Assembly: GCA_029706075.1 (NCBI GenBank)
Contig: JAINUG010000087.1
Span: 3,342,929-3,406,928, forward strand
Length of the DNA: 64,000 nucleotides
Direction of reading: 5' to 3'
Origin: Aldrovandia affinis
Taxonomy: Eukaryota; Chordata; Actinopteri; Notacanthiformes; Halosauridae
Below the pieces are notes generated by a model that searched no databases, was not told where the DNA came from, and saw only the letters and a list, made by a program, of their open reading frames with translations. Shown here piece by piece: positions 1 to 10,429 of this stretch (position 1 is the first letter of the stretch; every line of letters begins with the position of its first letter). Both the position numbers and the translations under genes were made by a program.

Positions 1-32
1 ACCCCCACCATCGCCCTCTTTCCATTGCGCAG

Positions 33-313
33 GTTCACAGAGGAGGGCTGCCCGCACAAGAAGTTCTTCCACACGCGTTACCTGATGCGGATGCGCCTGA
101 CGCCCGACTGCTCAAAGATGCTCATCTCCACCTCCTCGGGCTACCTGCTCATCCTGCACGATCTGGACCTGACCCAGTCCCTGGAGGTGGGCAGCTACCG
201 GATGCTCCGGGCCCGCCGGACCACCCTCAGCGCTGACGGCTCCCGGACCTTGGGCGCACCTCGCCACGGCAACGACCCCAGCAAGGCCCGCCCCCAGTCC
301 TCGCTGAGAGAAG
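33..313 (+). CDS. dcaf10: dcaf10 internal exon (WD40 region)
   Basis: Acceptor AG at 31-32, donor GTGAGG at 314. Starts with the third base of an Arg codon and ends in phase 1 within REG. Encodes a WD40 blade followed by a Ser/Arg-rich linker. Confidence 0.92.
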
Positions 314-2952
314 GTGAGGGGAACTCTGCAGACTCACCTGGCCAGAGGGTGACGATGTGGAACGGCTCCTGGACTTTTGGCAGGATGTTTGTAGGCGGGA
401 CACTGTTACTGTTTGGATTTATTAGTGGTATATTAGTGCCATGTACAGTAAAAAAAAAAATCATGCCTTTGATAAGTATGAGCAAAAGAGGCCTTATAAA
501 ATAAACAATACAGGTAACAAGCTATATTTTGTATGCTCTAAACAATGGGGAAAGTATACAGCGCAATGTCATTTTCTTTGCATAATGCAGTTTGATTCTT
601 AAAAGGAAAGGGCTCTTTATAAGTATGTGGATTTGTGTCTGCATAAACTACTGTTCCTTGTCAGAGGTACATTTTGTTTGTCTGTGATTCATATGAGCAA
701 AGGGCAGTGTAATTCCGGAGGCTGAATTTGGACTGCTTGTCAGTGAGTGCTGGATAGTCATTTATGAGCGTCTCACTCAGGCGCCCCTCCGAGGAACAGC
801 TTGGAGGTCCTGACGCCAGAGATCCCCGGAGAACGAGACCGTGGAAACTGCATCACCTCCCTGCAGCTGCACCCCAAGGGCTGGGCCACCCTCCTGCTGC
901 TCCAGCAACGCCGACGACCAGGAGGTGAGCAGCCCTTTGTTCCTTCGCTCTCCAGGGCAACCTAAAGCCACGCTGTAACATTATCTTACCGACACGCATC
1001 GTATTACATTCTGAAATGAAGATGGTTATGAGAAAAAGTCTAATTCACCGTAGAATTGAGAAGAGTACTCAACCTCGGTCTCGGAGTACCCCCTGTGTAT
1101 GCTGTTTTTGTTCCAACCAATCTCTTGATTTAATTAAGGTTGTTGAAAACATGCGTTTAGGTTCAATAATTTTGTACTGAACCAGATTTTTAAACATTTC
1201 TTGTAACGTGATTATTTGTTTCTTCCATAATATGGGGAATGTTAAAGCTTCTCAAATTAGATATTGAAATTGGCTAATTAAAAACAATTAACAGCTTGTT
1301 ATATTTCAGAAATTACAACTGTGGTTGGAGCTAGGGATGTCACGGTATTTTAGTTTGACGATATACCATGGTGTCAGAATGGATTATTATCATACCATAA
1401 ATAGCTATAGATTAGCTAGCTATAGATTCACCACTCGAAACCAGAATTTCACTGAAGCCTTTAGTGTTCCACATGAACACGCAATTTGTGAATGCAGTTA
1501 AGAGCGACCTACTTAGACTGGTCAAGCAATTTTATTAAAGTTGCTTGACCGGCATGTGCTACTTCAGGACTACTTTGTATATTGCTACTTTGTGTAGGCC
1601 TACTTTGAATATTGGCAGGTACAAGGTGAAAGCCGAGTAATTGACCTACAACCCCCTAGGCCTGCCAATGTTAATTAAATTAGCATTCATTACAATATTA
1701 TTTTATAAAACAGATTTATATGGGTATTCTTTTTTTGTATGTATTCTATACATTTTATAAATTGATTTATTTTGTTTGAAATACAATTACTTGCAAAGGA
1801 AATACTATTTCCATTGAAAGTATAATTCTCTCTGTCATTACATTAAAACCCTGTCCATGCTTAAGATTTTCTTGTGCATAGGCATGGTTTATTAAACTTA
1901 AGGAAAGCGAGCAAGAGTCAAACCACACCACACAGGGAGAAATGACCTGGTTAACCTGACTATTTTTGCTAAACCATTACACTTACTAAACAAAGGGTTT
2001 TGCTTGTTTGTTTGTTTTTATAATCTCACATTTTTTAATTTTTTTATTTGTCCATTTCTATAATTGTTTTTAGAAATCATTAGCTTGAAGAGCTAACATT
2101 CATGTATTTAATAATAATCCGTCAACATTGGTACACCTGAATGCAGGGGTGGGTATATATACAGTTGCTAATAATTTAATTAATTTATATAATTGATACC
2201 GCGGTACCACGATTACCATGGTATTTTTCAGGATGGTTATCATACCATCACAAACTGATACTGTCACAACCATAGTTGGAACACAAACCAGCATACACAG
2301 TGGTACTCCAGCACTGAGGTTGAGAGGAATAGTTCTGAAACCATTCCCATTGAAATGAAAGTTTTACAACAGAAAAAAATAAAATAATCATAGCTCTATT
2401 CGTCATCCGTGTCCGCACACTTGTGTGCACATGTTACAACTGAACGGCCCATTCAGCTATGAATTAATTCATGACTGAGCCTAGTGCTAATGCACGGCCT
2501 GCGAGTGCTCGGATTGGCTCCTCCCACGTCACATGACCCCTCCGTCCCCGCCTCTCCCCGTGCAGTGGACCTGCGTGTACGAGTTCCAGGAGGCCGCCGC
2601 CCCCCCGCCCCGGGCGTCCGCCCCCTCGCCCCGGCGCTCCCTCCGGCTCACGCACTACATCGAGGAGGCCAACGTGGGCCGGGGCTACATCAAGGAGCTG
2701 TGCTTCAGCCCCGACGGGCGGCTCATCTGCTCGCCCTACGGCTACGGCGTCCGCCTGCTGGCCTTCGACGGGAACTGCGGCGAGCTGTCCGACTGCCTGC
2801 CGGCCGGCTCGCCGCCGGCGCCCCTGCGCGAGGTGCGCTCCATCTACTCCCACAGCGACGTGGTGCTCACCACAAAGTTCTCCCCCACGCACTGCCAGCT
2901 GGCGTCCGGCTGCCTCAGCGGGCGCATCTCCCTCTACCAGCCCAAGTTCTAG
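33..2952 (+). CDS. dcaf10: DDB1- and CUL4-associated factor 10 (WD-repeat protein), 3' part of gene
   Basis: Substrate-receptor subunit of CUL4-DDB1 E3 ubiquitin ligases. The gene enters from the left edge; coding exons are 33-313, 781-924 and 2566-2952 (stop TAG 2950-2952), all with GT-AG borders. The first exon reads TEEGCPHKKFFHTRYLMRMR and LISTSSGYLLILHDLDLT; the second GNCITSLQLHPKGWATLL; the last LRLTHYIEEANVGRGYIKEL and ends SGRISLYQPKF. These match the C-terminal WD40 blades and exact C-terminus I recall for vertebrate DCAF10; the N-terminal WD repeats lie outside the window. Oddity: within the second exon the frame changes between GWATLL and SSNADDQE (about position 897), equivalent to two missing bases. 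Either the allele is broken or the assembly has an indel. The last exon is very GC-rich and its low-complexity Pro/Ala insert is not conserved. Confidence 0.93.
314..780 (+). other. dcaf10 intron
   Basis: Intron between the first two visible dcaf10 exons. AT-rich; nothing else recognised. Confidence 0.8.
781..924 (+). CDS. dcaf10: dcaf10 penultimate exon with apparent frame break
   Basis: Acceptor CAG ending at 780, donor GTGAGC at 925. In phase with the previous exon it reads PPRNSLEVLTPEIPG and GWATLL, then drifts to LLQQRRRPG. The expected SSNADDQE is read in another frame from about 900. The exon is 144 nt; 146 nt would restore phase 0 into the last exon. Confidence 0.85.
1332..2274. mobile_element. 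Degenerate hAT-like DNA transposon/MITE in dcaf10 intron
   Basis: The ends form imperfect inverted repeats: TAGGGATGTCACGGTAT on the left, and on the right the complement of ATACTGTCACAACCATA. They are flanked by an 8-bp target duplication with one mismatch (GTTGGAGC 1324-1331, GTTGGAAC 2275-2282), the hallmark length for hAT elements. The interior is AT-rich with no transposase. Subterminal repeats of ATACCATGGT type occur near both ends. Confidence 0.65.
2566..2952 (+). CDS. dcaf10: dcaf10 last coding exon
   Basis: Acceptor GTGCAG ending at 2565. Reads WTCVYEFQEA, an Ala/Pro-rich stretch, LRLTHYIEEANVGRGYIKEL, VVLTTKFSPTHCQLASGCLS and the C-terminal SLYQPKF. Strongly GC-rich compared with the flanking intron and 3' sequence. 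Confidence 0.93.
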   Translation, partial: WTCVYEFQEAAAPPPRASAPSPRRSLRLTHYIEEANVGRGYIKELCFSPDGRLICSPYGYGVRLLAFDGNCGELSDCLPAGSPPAPLREVRSIYSHSDVVLTTKFSPTHCQLASGCLSGRISLYQPKF

Positions 2953-3894
2953 ACCAGAGGGACCGCCTGACTCCCACTCAGCAGGGGCCGTGGCGTGGCG
3001 TGGGTGGGAGGGTTGCTCCGGTCAGATCAGTCTCCTTGCTCGGTGATTAACACAGAGCTGGGAAAAGGAATTGCTTTTCTTTTTCTTGATGCTGATTGGT
3101 CCTAAGGTGTCTGGGGGGTCACGTGTCTCCGCTCTCCGCGCGGGGTGGAAGCCGAATTGTGACACATGGAAGCCGTGGAGGCCGCTGAAAGCCTGGGGCT
3201 GGATTTGACACTGAACTCAGTGGGGGTGGACCTCTATTGGATGTCCACTATATCTGCAGCCCCCCTCTGTGCTTGGAAGGCCCCCACTGACTGTAGTGCA
3301 GCAGTACAATCTTGTTTACCTGCGGCCGCTACACGTGAGGAAAATGTTCCTTTTCATTGGGGAACTTTATGATGTCATTAAGCTCATGGTCTAGAAGGAG
3401 CCATGCCATATCAGACCTGCAGTATCAGGCGTCGTGATCTCGTTTGGGGAAATTGGAACGATGAATGTGTAAAGCGTTGATGAAACCTGACTGCGCTACG
3501 CTGTAAAGGCGGGAGAGATGAGCTTTGGTCTGTCATGACATCGGGACTGAGACCGGTTCAGGTGCCTATACTTTATTCATCTATAAGAAATGTAAACAGC
3601 CACTGTTTAATATTATTATTCTTATTATTGCTGTTGTTGCCGACACACGACAATGCTAATTGTCTTTTGTTTTAATTGTTTTGTTTTTATGTTCTTTTCG
3701 AGTGTCTGTGGTACTTTGAGGAAAAGGAACTCCTGCACGCCCACACGTATGCTGAAGGCACAGGTTGGCATGCTGGAGTTACATTCTTAGAGTGTGGTTG
3801 GTGTGTTTCCTCTTTGCTCAGGATACAGCCCCTCTGAGAACACTCACTGACCCACCTGGTTCTTGTTCTGATAGTGGAAAAGCAAAGCCCCATC

Positions 3895-4012
3895 CTTGTG
3901 TGAGCGTGTGGTTTGAGAGTGTGTGAGTGCGTTTGTGTATGAGTGCGTTTGTGTATGAGTGCTTTATGTGTGAGTGCGTGTGTGTACGTGCGTGCGTGCG
4001 TGCGAGAGAGTG
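3895..4012. repeat. GT-rich degenerate microsatellite
   Basis: Imperfect GTGTGAGTGCGTTTGTGTAT units followed by a CGTG run and a GAGAGTGTGAG stretch. Confidence 0.8.
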
Positions 4013-4213
4013 TGAGGAGATCGATGTCTTGTCCCCCACTGCAGGCACCGAGAGGACAGGAAACAGGAAGTGGACTCTTAACTGTTAACTGATTATACAG
4101 GCACTGGCTACCCTGTTCCTCACTGCTTCCTGTCTCATTCCCATTGGTGCTTCTTCACTGCTGCTGCTTTTGCAACTGAAAAGATATCATTTTCTTCATA
4201 ACTATTTCTGCTT

Positions 4214-4602
4214 GAGGGCTGGCGGATAGCGTAGCAGTTTAACGCACCAGACTTTGGCTGATCCGGTGTGGTGTGTGCTGCTCGTCAGGGACGCGGTTCG
4301 AAACCCGCGTCTCTACCAGACCGGCCCTGGTTGTCAGCCCCAATTGGAGGCGGCGTTTGGCTGTCCGCCTCCGGGGAAGGGGGGAGGGGGAGCCGGCACG
4401 AGTCTGTCGAGGAGCAGGAAAAAGGCGTCCGTGGTAGATTTCCATCTCGGAAGATGCGGATAAAAATCGGCCCGGAAATAGTGTCTCGCCCCGGAGGACG
4501 GGCGGTGGACTCGTGGGGGAGGGTGAATTGAGATAAATGGAGGGTATAATTGGCAACCAAATTGGGAGAAAAATGGGGAAAAATTAGAAATAAATTTATA
4601 AT
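4214..4602 (+). mobile_element. tRNA-derived SINE (family A) with 16-bp target duplication
   Basis: The head carries a pol III box A-like GGATAGCGTAGCAGTTTAAC and box B-like GGTTCGAAACC. The body contains GGCGTTTGGCTGTCCGCC, and the tail ends in TTGGCAACCAAATTGGGAG and an A-rich run. It is flanked by the perfect 16-bp direct repeat ATAACTATTTCTGCTT (4198-4213 and 4603-4618), which fixes both ends. Related copies lie at 33875, 35990 (reverse), 54671 and 55839. Confidence 0.88.
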
Positions 4603-7128
4603 ATAACTATTTCTGCTTTGACCTGCTGCCAGTTGATTTGCTGTCCTTGCTTTCCATTTTATTTTGTATCCCAATGCTTTTTATTCATCTTTACCAATCA
4701 ATTGTTTAAAAAGTTAATTATGTAAAGAAACGGAGCCTATTTGTAAATATTTTTATGGTGGATTTTATTACACGTTGTAGTGCTGCTGACACTACAGTAC
4801 TGCTTATTGCCTTTTTCAAATGTAGCGCAACGGCCTCCTTTTTCATTGTTGCCAGCATTGGTAAGAGACTTTGCTCCCCTACCCCCCCACACACAAGTTC
4901 AATGTAAAATCATTCTTTGCATTCATAGGCACTTCTTGCAATGTTCAGTCTTTAAACTCACCCAGAGAGACTTGCTTTGCCTTCCATTTTTATGATATTT
5001 AATCTGTTTTAAGTCTATTTGTTTCTCATGTCATCCCTTTATGCATATTGACACCAACAAATCGGGAGTGTCTGAGGTCAGAACATCACCTGACCTTGAA
5101 TGTAGCACACACAACGTGTCCTCCCTGCAGAATCCATCTGGGGAGCTAGGTACCTTTTTAGAGGGCCAGCAACCACCAGCATTTACATACGCCTGGAATT
5201 ACTCCCTAGTGTCGGAATAAAATTGAGCAATTGCAATATTTTTTTCAATTTTTGGGGGAATGAGACTGTGTTACTGGGCTTATACTGCCGTTTTATGTGC
5301 CAATCAATAATCCTGCTTTAATGTTTTTTGGGGGTGCACCTAGGTAGCTCCAGAATGGTAGTGTCCCTGACTCACTCTCACTCTCGCTCGCACTCACTCA
5401 CTCACTTTTCTCTCCCAAAGTCACAAACAGTACCTTTGTTTACCACTAGATGGCGTAAAGGCCCTTAAAATGGGTTCCACCATAATTGGCTGAACCTTAA
5501 TGCCTGTTCTTGTTGTTTTTATGGCAGTGCACTACATGTAAATGCTGTTGGGGGTTTTTTAACATGAGTTTTATTGTTATTTTCTTTTCCTCACTTCTTT
5601 TGAAAAATGATGAATGTGGAAACTGATTGGTGTGTTAAGCACAAGGCATTTTGGAAATGCTTGGAGAGAGGGGTTTTTGTTACTACTCCTGGCCTGCATG
5701 GTAAATGGAAAGAACAAAATGGGATTTAAAATAAAAAATATATGTGGTTTTCATCTGGTTGATTGTTAAAATGTGGTTGTGCAAATGATGTAGCCAAATG
5801 AATGGCAGTTTGCCTTGTACAATCTGTTGCACTGTTTGATTAGTTTTGCGTGAGCTAGATACTGTTAGGTCCAAGCTATGCATTGGTGTAGTTGACATGC
5901 TTTGCGCCCATCTCTTGATTGCCTGGCATCTAGAGTTCCAAATATTAGCCATGTTGTATGGGTCAGATGGTCAACATTTTGGTGGCGCACAGAAATGGTG
6001 GTGGTGGTGCACAGAAGGCCCAAAACACTTAATTCCTGCTCTAAGAAAGCTTGTCATCTCCAGAACCTTCCAGTCCCTGCATACGTCTTATGGCTTAAAG
6101 TGCACATAGGTTATATCTCTGTTTTATTATTATTCTTTCTTTTTTACACCCTGCTATTAGTAATTATCATTACAGTCATTAACTCCACCTTCATGCATTT
6201 CCATTTAACAATTTAAACCCAGGGTAAGTGTGTAGTCATACACACCAAGTCGATGGCCTTTACCAGATGAAATGATTGGTGCATCCACCATGTTCTCTGG
6301 GTTAGTATTTTCTAAAGAGAAGAACCGTTGGTGCCCTTTTGCTCAAACCGTACAGCTGTCCTGTTTTATTCAGAAGTCTGTTTGCGTTCTCACTGATGGA
6401 TGCGTCTCGCTGATGGGGTTTATCACAAGTCGCCAGAATAGTTTCTGGCCCACCTGTATGCCTCCCATTCAGGTACAGTGTGTCTTACTGTTTAGCTATT
6501 AATTTATTTATGGGTCATAGATTTGTCTTTGCTTGTCATTCACACAGAAATGTCCATGGTGCCGCGATCACACTAAAAGTGTACTTCTGTAGAGGTAGTG
6601 GCAGGAAATGATACCACACCTTGAATTTTGTAAGTTTAAAAGAAAAAAAAAACATTTTCAGTGATCATTTAAAAGGTTGTTTTTGCATTTGAACATATCG
6701 CAATCTGGTTTTGCTATCCAGTGCGCTTTCTCTCTAAATAATTCAACGGGATACTGCGTCGGAGCTGACGTGTGCAGACAGGAAGCTTTTTAAAATTCCG
6801 CCTGTCTCTCGAAGGATGGATCGATACAGACAAATTCAATCAGCCCATTTCTCCACCGTACCAGAAACGGGAGACTTCTAATGTGTGCGCCCTTAATGTG
6901 TGTGAGGTGAGAGTGATGGCGATGTGCCCTTATTGTTCGTGAGGTGAAAATGATGGCGATGTCTGTTTTTTGGGGACCTTGAAGAATCAGTAAAGGATAA
7001 AAGGATACAATTTCCAAGTAACATCAGTTGTTGTTTTTTTAAATGTAGTTATTTTTATGTTGGTTTTTATTTTCAAATACATTTTACACCATCAGATTAT
7101 GTACCCCAGCACATGTGATGATTATCCC

Positions 7129-7162
7129 AACTGGTTTAGAATCTGACTATTCTAAACCAGTT
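7129..7162. repeat. Perfect 14-bp inverted repeat (hairpin)
   Basis: AACTGGTTTAGAAT, a 6-nt loop, and its exact complement ATTCTAAACCAGTT. No associated element recognised. Confidence 0.8.
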
Positions 7163-7883
7163 AAAATTTTAAAAAAACATACTACCTTTACAAGACTTGG
7201 GATATAATCCTGGGCCTTGATACTCAGTGTAATGTACAAAGTGTGTTGTCTTTACTTTTTTAGTTAAACACTGCCACGGTCACAAATTTTCTTTATTCAA
7301 AGTTCAAAGGTGACAATGAATTTGAGTCAGGACAGCTGTTTTATTTCATGTATCATTTGTTGTTAGATGAGGGACAATTACATGTATTGCACAAACATGG
7401 TTATTTTGAAATGTGCTATTTTTAAGTAAAATTAAGTCTGTATACTTTGTAATTGCTCTTTATTTGTGGTGAGATGCTGCATTAATTCTTTGGGGAGCAT
7501 TATTTATTTTTCCCCTACGTTGAGATATTCTCTCTGAATCTTCATCCTTGGAAAGTAAATATTTAATAGAATTAATCGAATGTAATATATTTTTGTTCCC
7601 ACTCTGGAACAATTAAATATAAAGTATATTTATTTGTATTTAATATATGTATTTAATATTGTATCGTTACTTTTCCATTGAGTTGAACTTCCAGAGAGGT
7701 CTGTATGAGTTTTTCCTGCCTGGTTATTAGAGGCTTCTACCCATGGATTTATGACTGAAGACACTTCCCAAAGGGGGGTTACATAGTGCATAGTGTGCAT
7801 ACAGATCATATTGATAGCTGTCAGAAACATTTCAAATGTACTGCCTTTTTGTTGTAGTGAAACCCTGATACATTATGTGAACA

Positions 7884-7937
7884 GTGTATATATATATGTA
7901 TATATATACAATTCTGATATATATATATATATATATA
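7884..7937. repeat. TA/TATA microsatellite
   Basis: Two TA-rich blocks interrupted by CAATTCTGA. Confidence 0.85.
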
Positions 7938-8062
7938 CATATTTGTATGATACAGAAGTGTGCCTAATTCTATTCATATCTTAAATACTTGATAAGTATT
8001 TTGTTCTCAGTTAAAGCTATTATGAGTAAAAATAGAAATGCCACACCAAGTTTACTGGGAAA

Positions 8063-8068
8063 AATAAA
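8063..8068 (+). terminator. Candidate dcaf10 poly(A) signal
   Basis: AATAAA followed about 25 nt later by T-rich TTTGTTTTATTGG. Use by dcaf10 would imply a 5.1-kb 3' UTR; an earlier AATAAA is at 5216-5221. Confidence 0.3.
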
Positions 8069-8793
8069 GCTAAATATTGTAATATAAATAGTTTGTTTTA
8101 TTGGTCACTGGCCATCCACGTTTATAGTACGTATCAGTATAAACAGTTTCAAAAGTAATAATTTACTTTGCAACCAGTTCTGGAAACTTGGCCGATTGTA
8201 GCACGTTCACAAACTACACTAAAATAGAGCCACCAGGGGGCGCTAAAAACCAGGGGACGACGACATCTCCTGAACATGGCAAATGTATTTGCCGCCCATC
8301 ATATCTTACTATTATTTAGATTGCCATAGAAGACTCAGAATAAGTGCACAGCAAACACAAAAACCCAATGCAAAGGAATGCAGTTCAAGTAGCCTCATGG
8401 CTCCATAATAGTTTGAATATTTCAAACGTTAAGGTCTTCTGACCACCACCTTATGTTGACCTAAGTCAGGGGTGTAGCATATACTAAGTAGCATATTAAA
8501 GACCATAATGCATTCCATATCTGATGCATAAAATAAGCTCTTCCAGCTTGCCTGCAACCTGACTGTGGGAATGTGGCCCTGCCTTGACCCCTAACAGAGA
8601 TGGAACTTTTCTGATAATAGTGCATGACACCCCCTACAAACAGCCCCCAACATGATCACCCCACCCATTGCTGTTATGTTGAATGGTAATGTTGTGGACT
8701 CCAGATGAAGATTCATCTCTCGAGTCATTTTTGAGTCATCTTGGTCTCAATCTTGACTTGAACCGTAATGAGAAGGCTTGAGGCTTGAGTCAT

Positions 8794-8973
8794 ATCCATG
8801 TTTCCCAACCCTCACCTCATGAACCCCCAGCCGGTCCATGAATTTGTTAAATTCCACCACCAGCACACCTGATTCAACCAATCAACACTCATTAAGTAGT
8901 TAACTATAAGGTGGTGGAATTTAACAAATGCATGGACCGGCTTCAGGTTCGCGAGGAGAGGGTTGGGAACCAC
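8794..8973. mobile_element. Non-autonomous hAT-type MITE with 8-bp TSD
   Basis: Fold-back element with arms TTTCCCAACCCTC and GAGGGTTGGGAA, then CCGGTCCATG...AATTCCACCAC paired with GTGGTGGAATT...CATGGACCGG. It is flanked by the identical 8-bp direct repeat TGAGTCAT (8786-8793 and 8974-8981). The right end reads as GTGGTTCCCAACCCT in complement, similar to Charlie-type hAT ends. No coding capacity. Confidence 0.82.
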
Positions 8974-9006
8974 TGAGTCATGGTATGAGGTAGTGGAGGA
9001 AGAATG

Positions 9007-9142
9007 AGGTATCATGACACCAAAAATGGGTGGAGCTACAATTAGCTGTCAATCAATTACTTGTTTGAAGCAATCAAAAGGTTTTGCTCTTCAAAACAGT
9101 TAGAATAGGGTAGCGCCATCCATTTTTGGTGTCACGATACCT
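9007..9142. mobile_element. Second fold-back (MITE-like) element
   Basis: A 32-bp terminal inverted repeat with three mismatches. The left arm, 9007-9038, begins AGGTATCATGACACCAAAAA; the right arm, 9111-9142, is its complement. It lies only 25 bp from the preceding MITE's TSD. Superfamily not assigned; no clear target duplication. Confidence 0.65.
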
Positions 9143-10429
9143 AATTTACCCATCATAAGTATAAGGCTTCTTTTGGGTATTTTCTATTAATTGAAATATG
9201 AATTATTCTTTTGAACTAATTGGCAAAGTGAGCTTTGATTATCAATTGTCCCTTGTGACTTAAATTGTTTGATTCATGTGATCTACCATCAGAACTTGCC
9301 TGCAACTTCTGATTAACATCGACCAGAGTGCTTGTTTCAAGCCCTTCAGCTGGGTGTCAGAAACAAAATGTTCTTTCTCTGACTACTGGCTGTTGCAGAG
9401 GAACTAGAGTAGCTGAGACATTCTAAATGAATGTCTGGAGAAGTTATGTCTATCAAAGTAGACCACAGGCAACTATGCAGTGGTTTGAGCATAGTGAGTC
9501 TGCATGTTACTATTGTCTCTGACAATGACACCTTTAATGACCCATCCCAGACTGCGTTCATGAGACACAGTGCTTTTTTAGACTCAAGCAGATGCCTTTC
9601 AGAGGAAAAAACAGTGCAACCTTTGACCCAAGAGTCAAACCCTGCACTAGCCACCTTTAGATGTTTCTGCTCCAGACTAGAAGCTTCTTTTAAGATTTTT
9701 TTTCCCCCTTTGAAATTTTATTTGTTAAAGGTTTTGAGGACTTCCTCAGTCTGGAAAGTGATTGTGGCAAGACGCATCACAACTTGTTAGGTCACGTATA
9801 GGCCTGTGTAGAATCGAAGGACAATTACACGTACAATCAACAGTGAAGTTAGGGTTGGTGTAGTGAATGCCTTTACGATACAAGCAGATACAAAATCATC
9901 TTAAAAACACGTAGACCAATTTTTGTTGGGGGGCTCTCAAAATCTGTTATTTTTCTTTATGACAAACTTGGTTCCATATAGCATTGTGATTGAAAAATAC
10001 ATTTAAACTATACCCAGGAAGAACACACAGACCTTATTAGGGCCTTAATATCGGCCACCAATGAATGAAAAAAGGGTCATTCCTTGGTTTGAACCATGTC
10101 AGGAAGCTGGAAAGTCATTAGCTAGTCGCCAGCAATTGAATGGCGTCCACAAAGAGAAAGTCATTTACATGAACTTCACAGCTAGTCTATCGTATAATGA
10201 GGCTTTGCAAATGCAGCCTCGAGCCGTGTATTCTGGCTTTCACTTCCTCCCTGTATTATCCTCACCGGAGGTTTGGTCTAAAAAAAAGTTATCCGAACTC
10301 ATTACTTTGCATACCAAATCCACGGAAGGATTACGGTGAGAGAAAGGCAGCTAAGTGGCCCTGTCTTTTTAAATCCCATCCACGAGGTTGCGGGAGCCAG
10401 TGGGTGTTCGAACGCTGTTTGACTACCAA

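Larger units (their letters stand above)
2953..10429 (+). other. dcaf10 3' UTR and intergenic region before dgkq
   Basis: No coding region recognised. The dcaf10 3' UTR starts here; its end is uncertain. AATAAA signals occur at 5216-5221 and 8063-8068, the second followed by a T-rich stretch. The region holds a GTGTGAGTGCG-type repeat (3895-4012), a SINE (4214-4602), short CACT repeats (5375-5405), a TA microsatellite (7884-7937), a 14-bp stem hairpin (7129-7162) and two fold-back elements (8794-8973, 9007-9142). Confidence 0.6.

Noticed and set aside
2484..3050. Longer open frame overlapping the last dcaf10 exon in another frame
   Set aside because: Pro/Arg/Ala-rich shadow frame of a GC-rich exon. 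The conserved peptide is in the frame ending at 2952.
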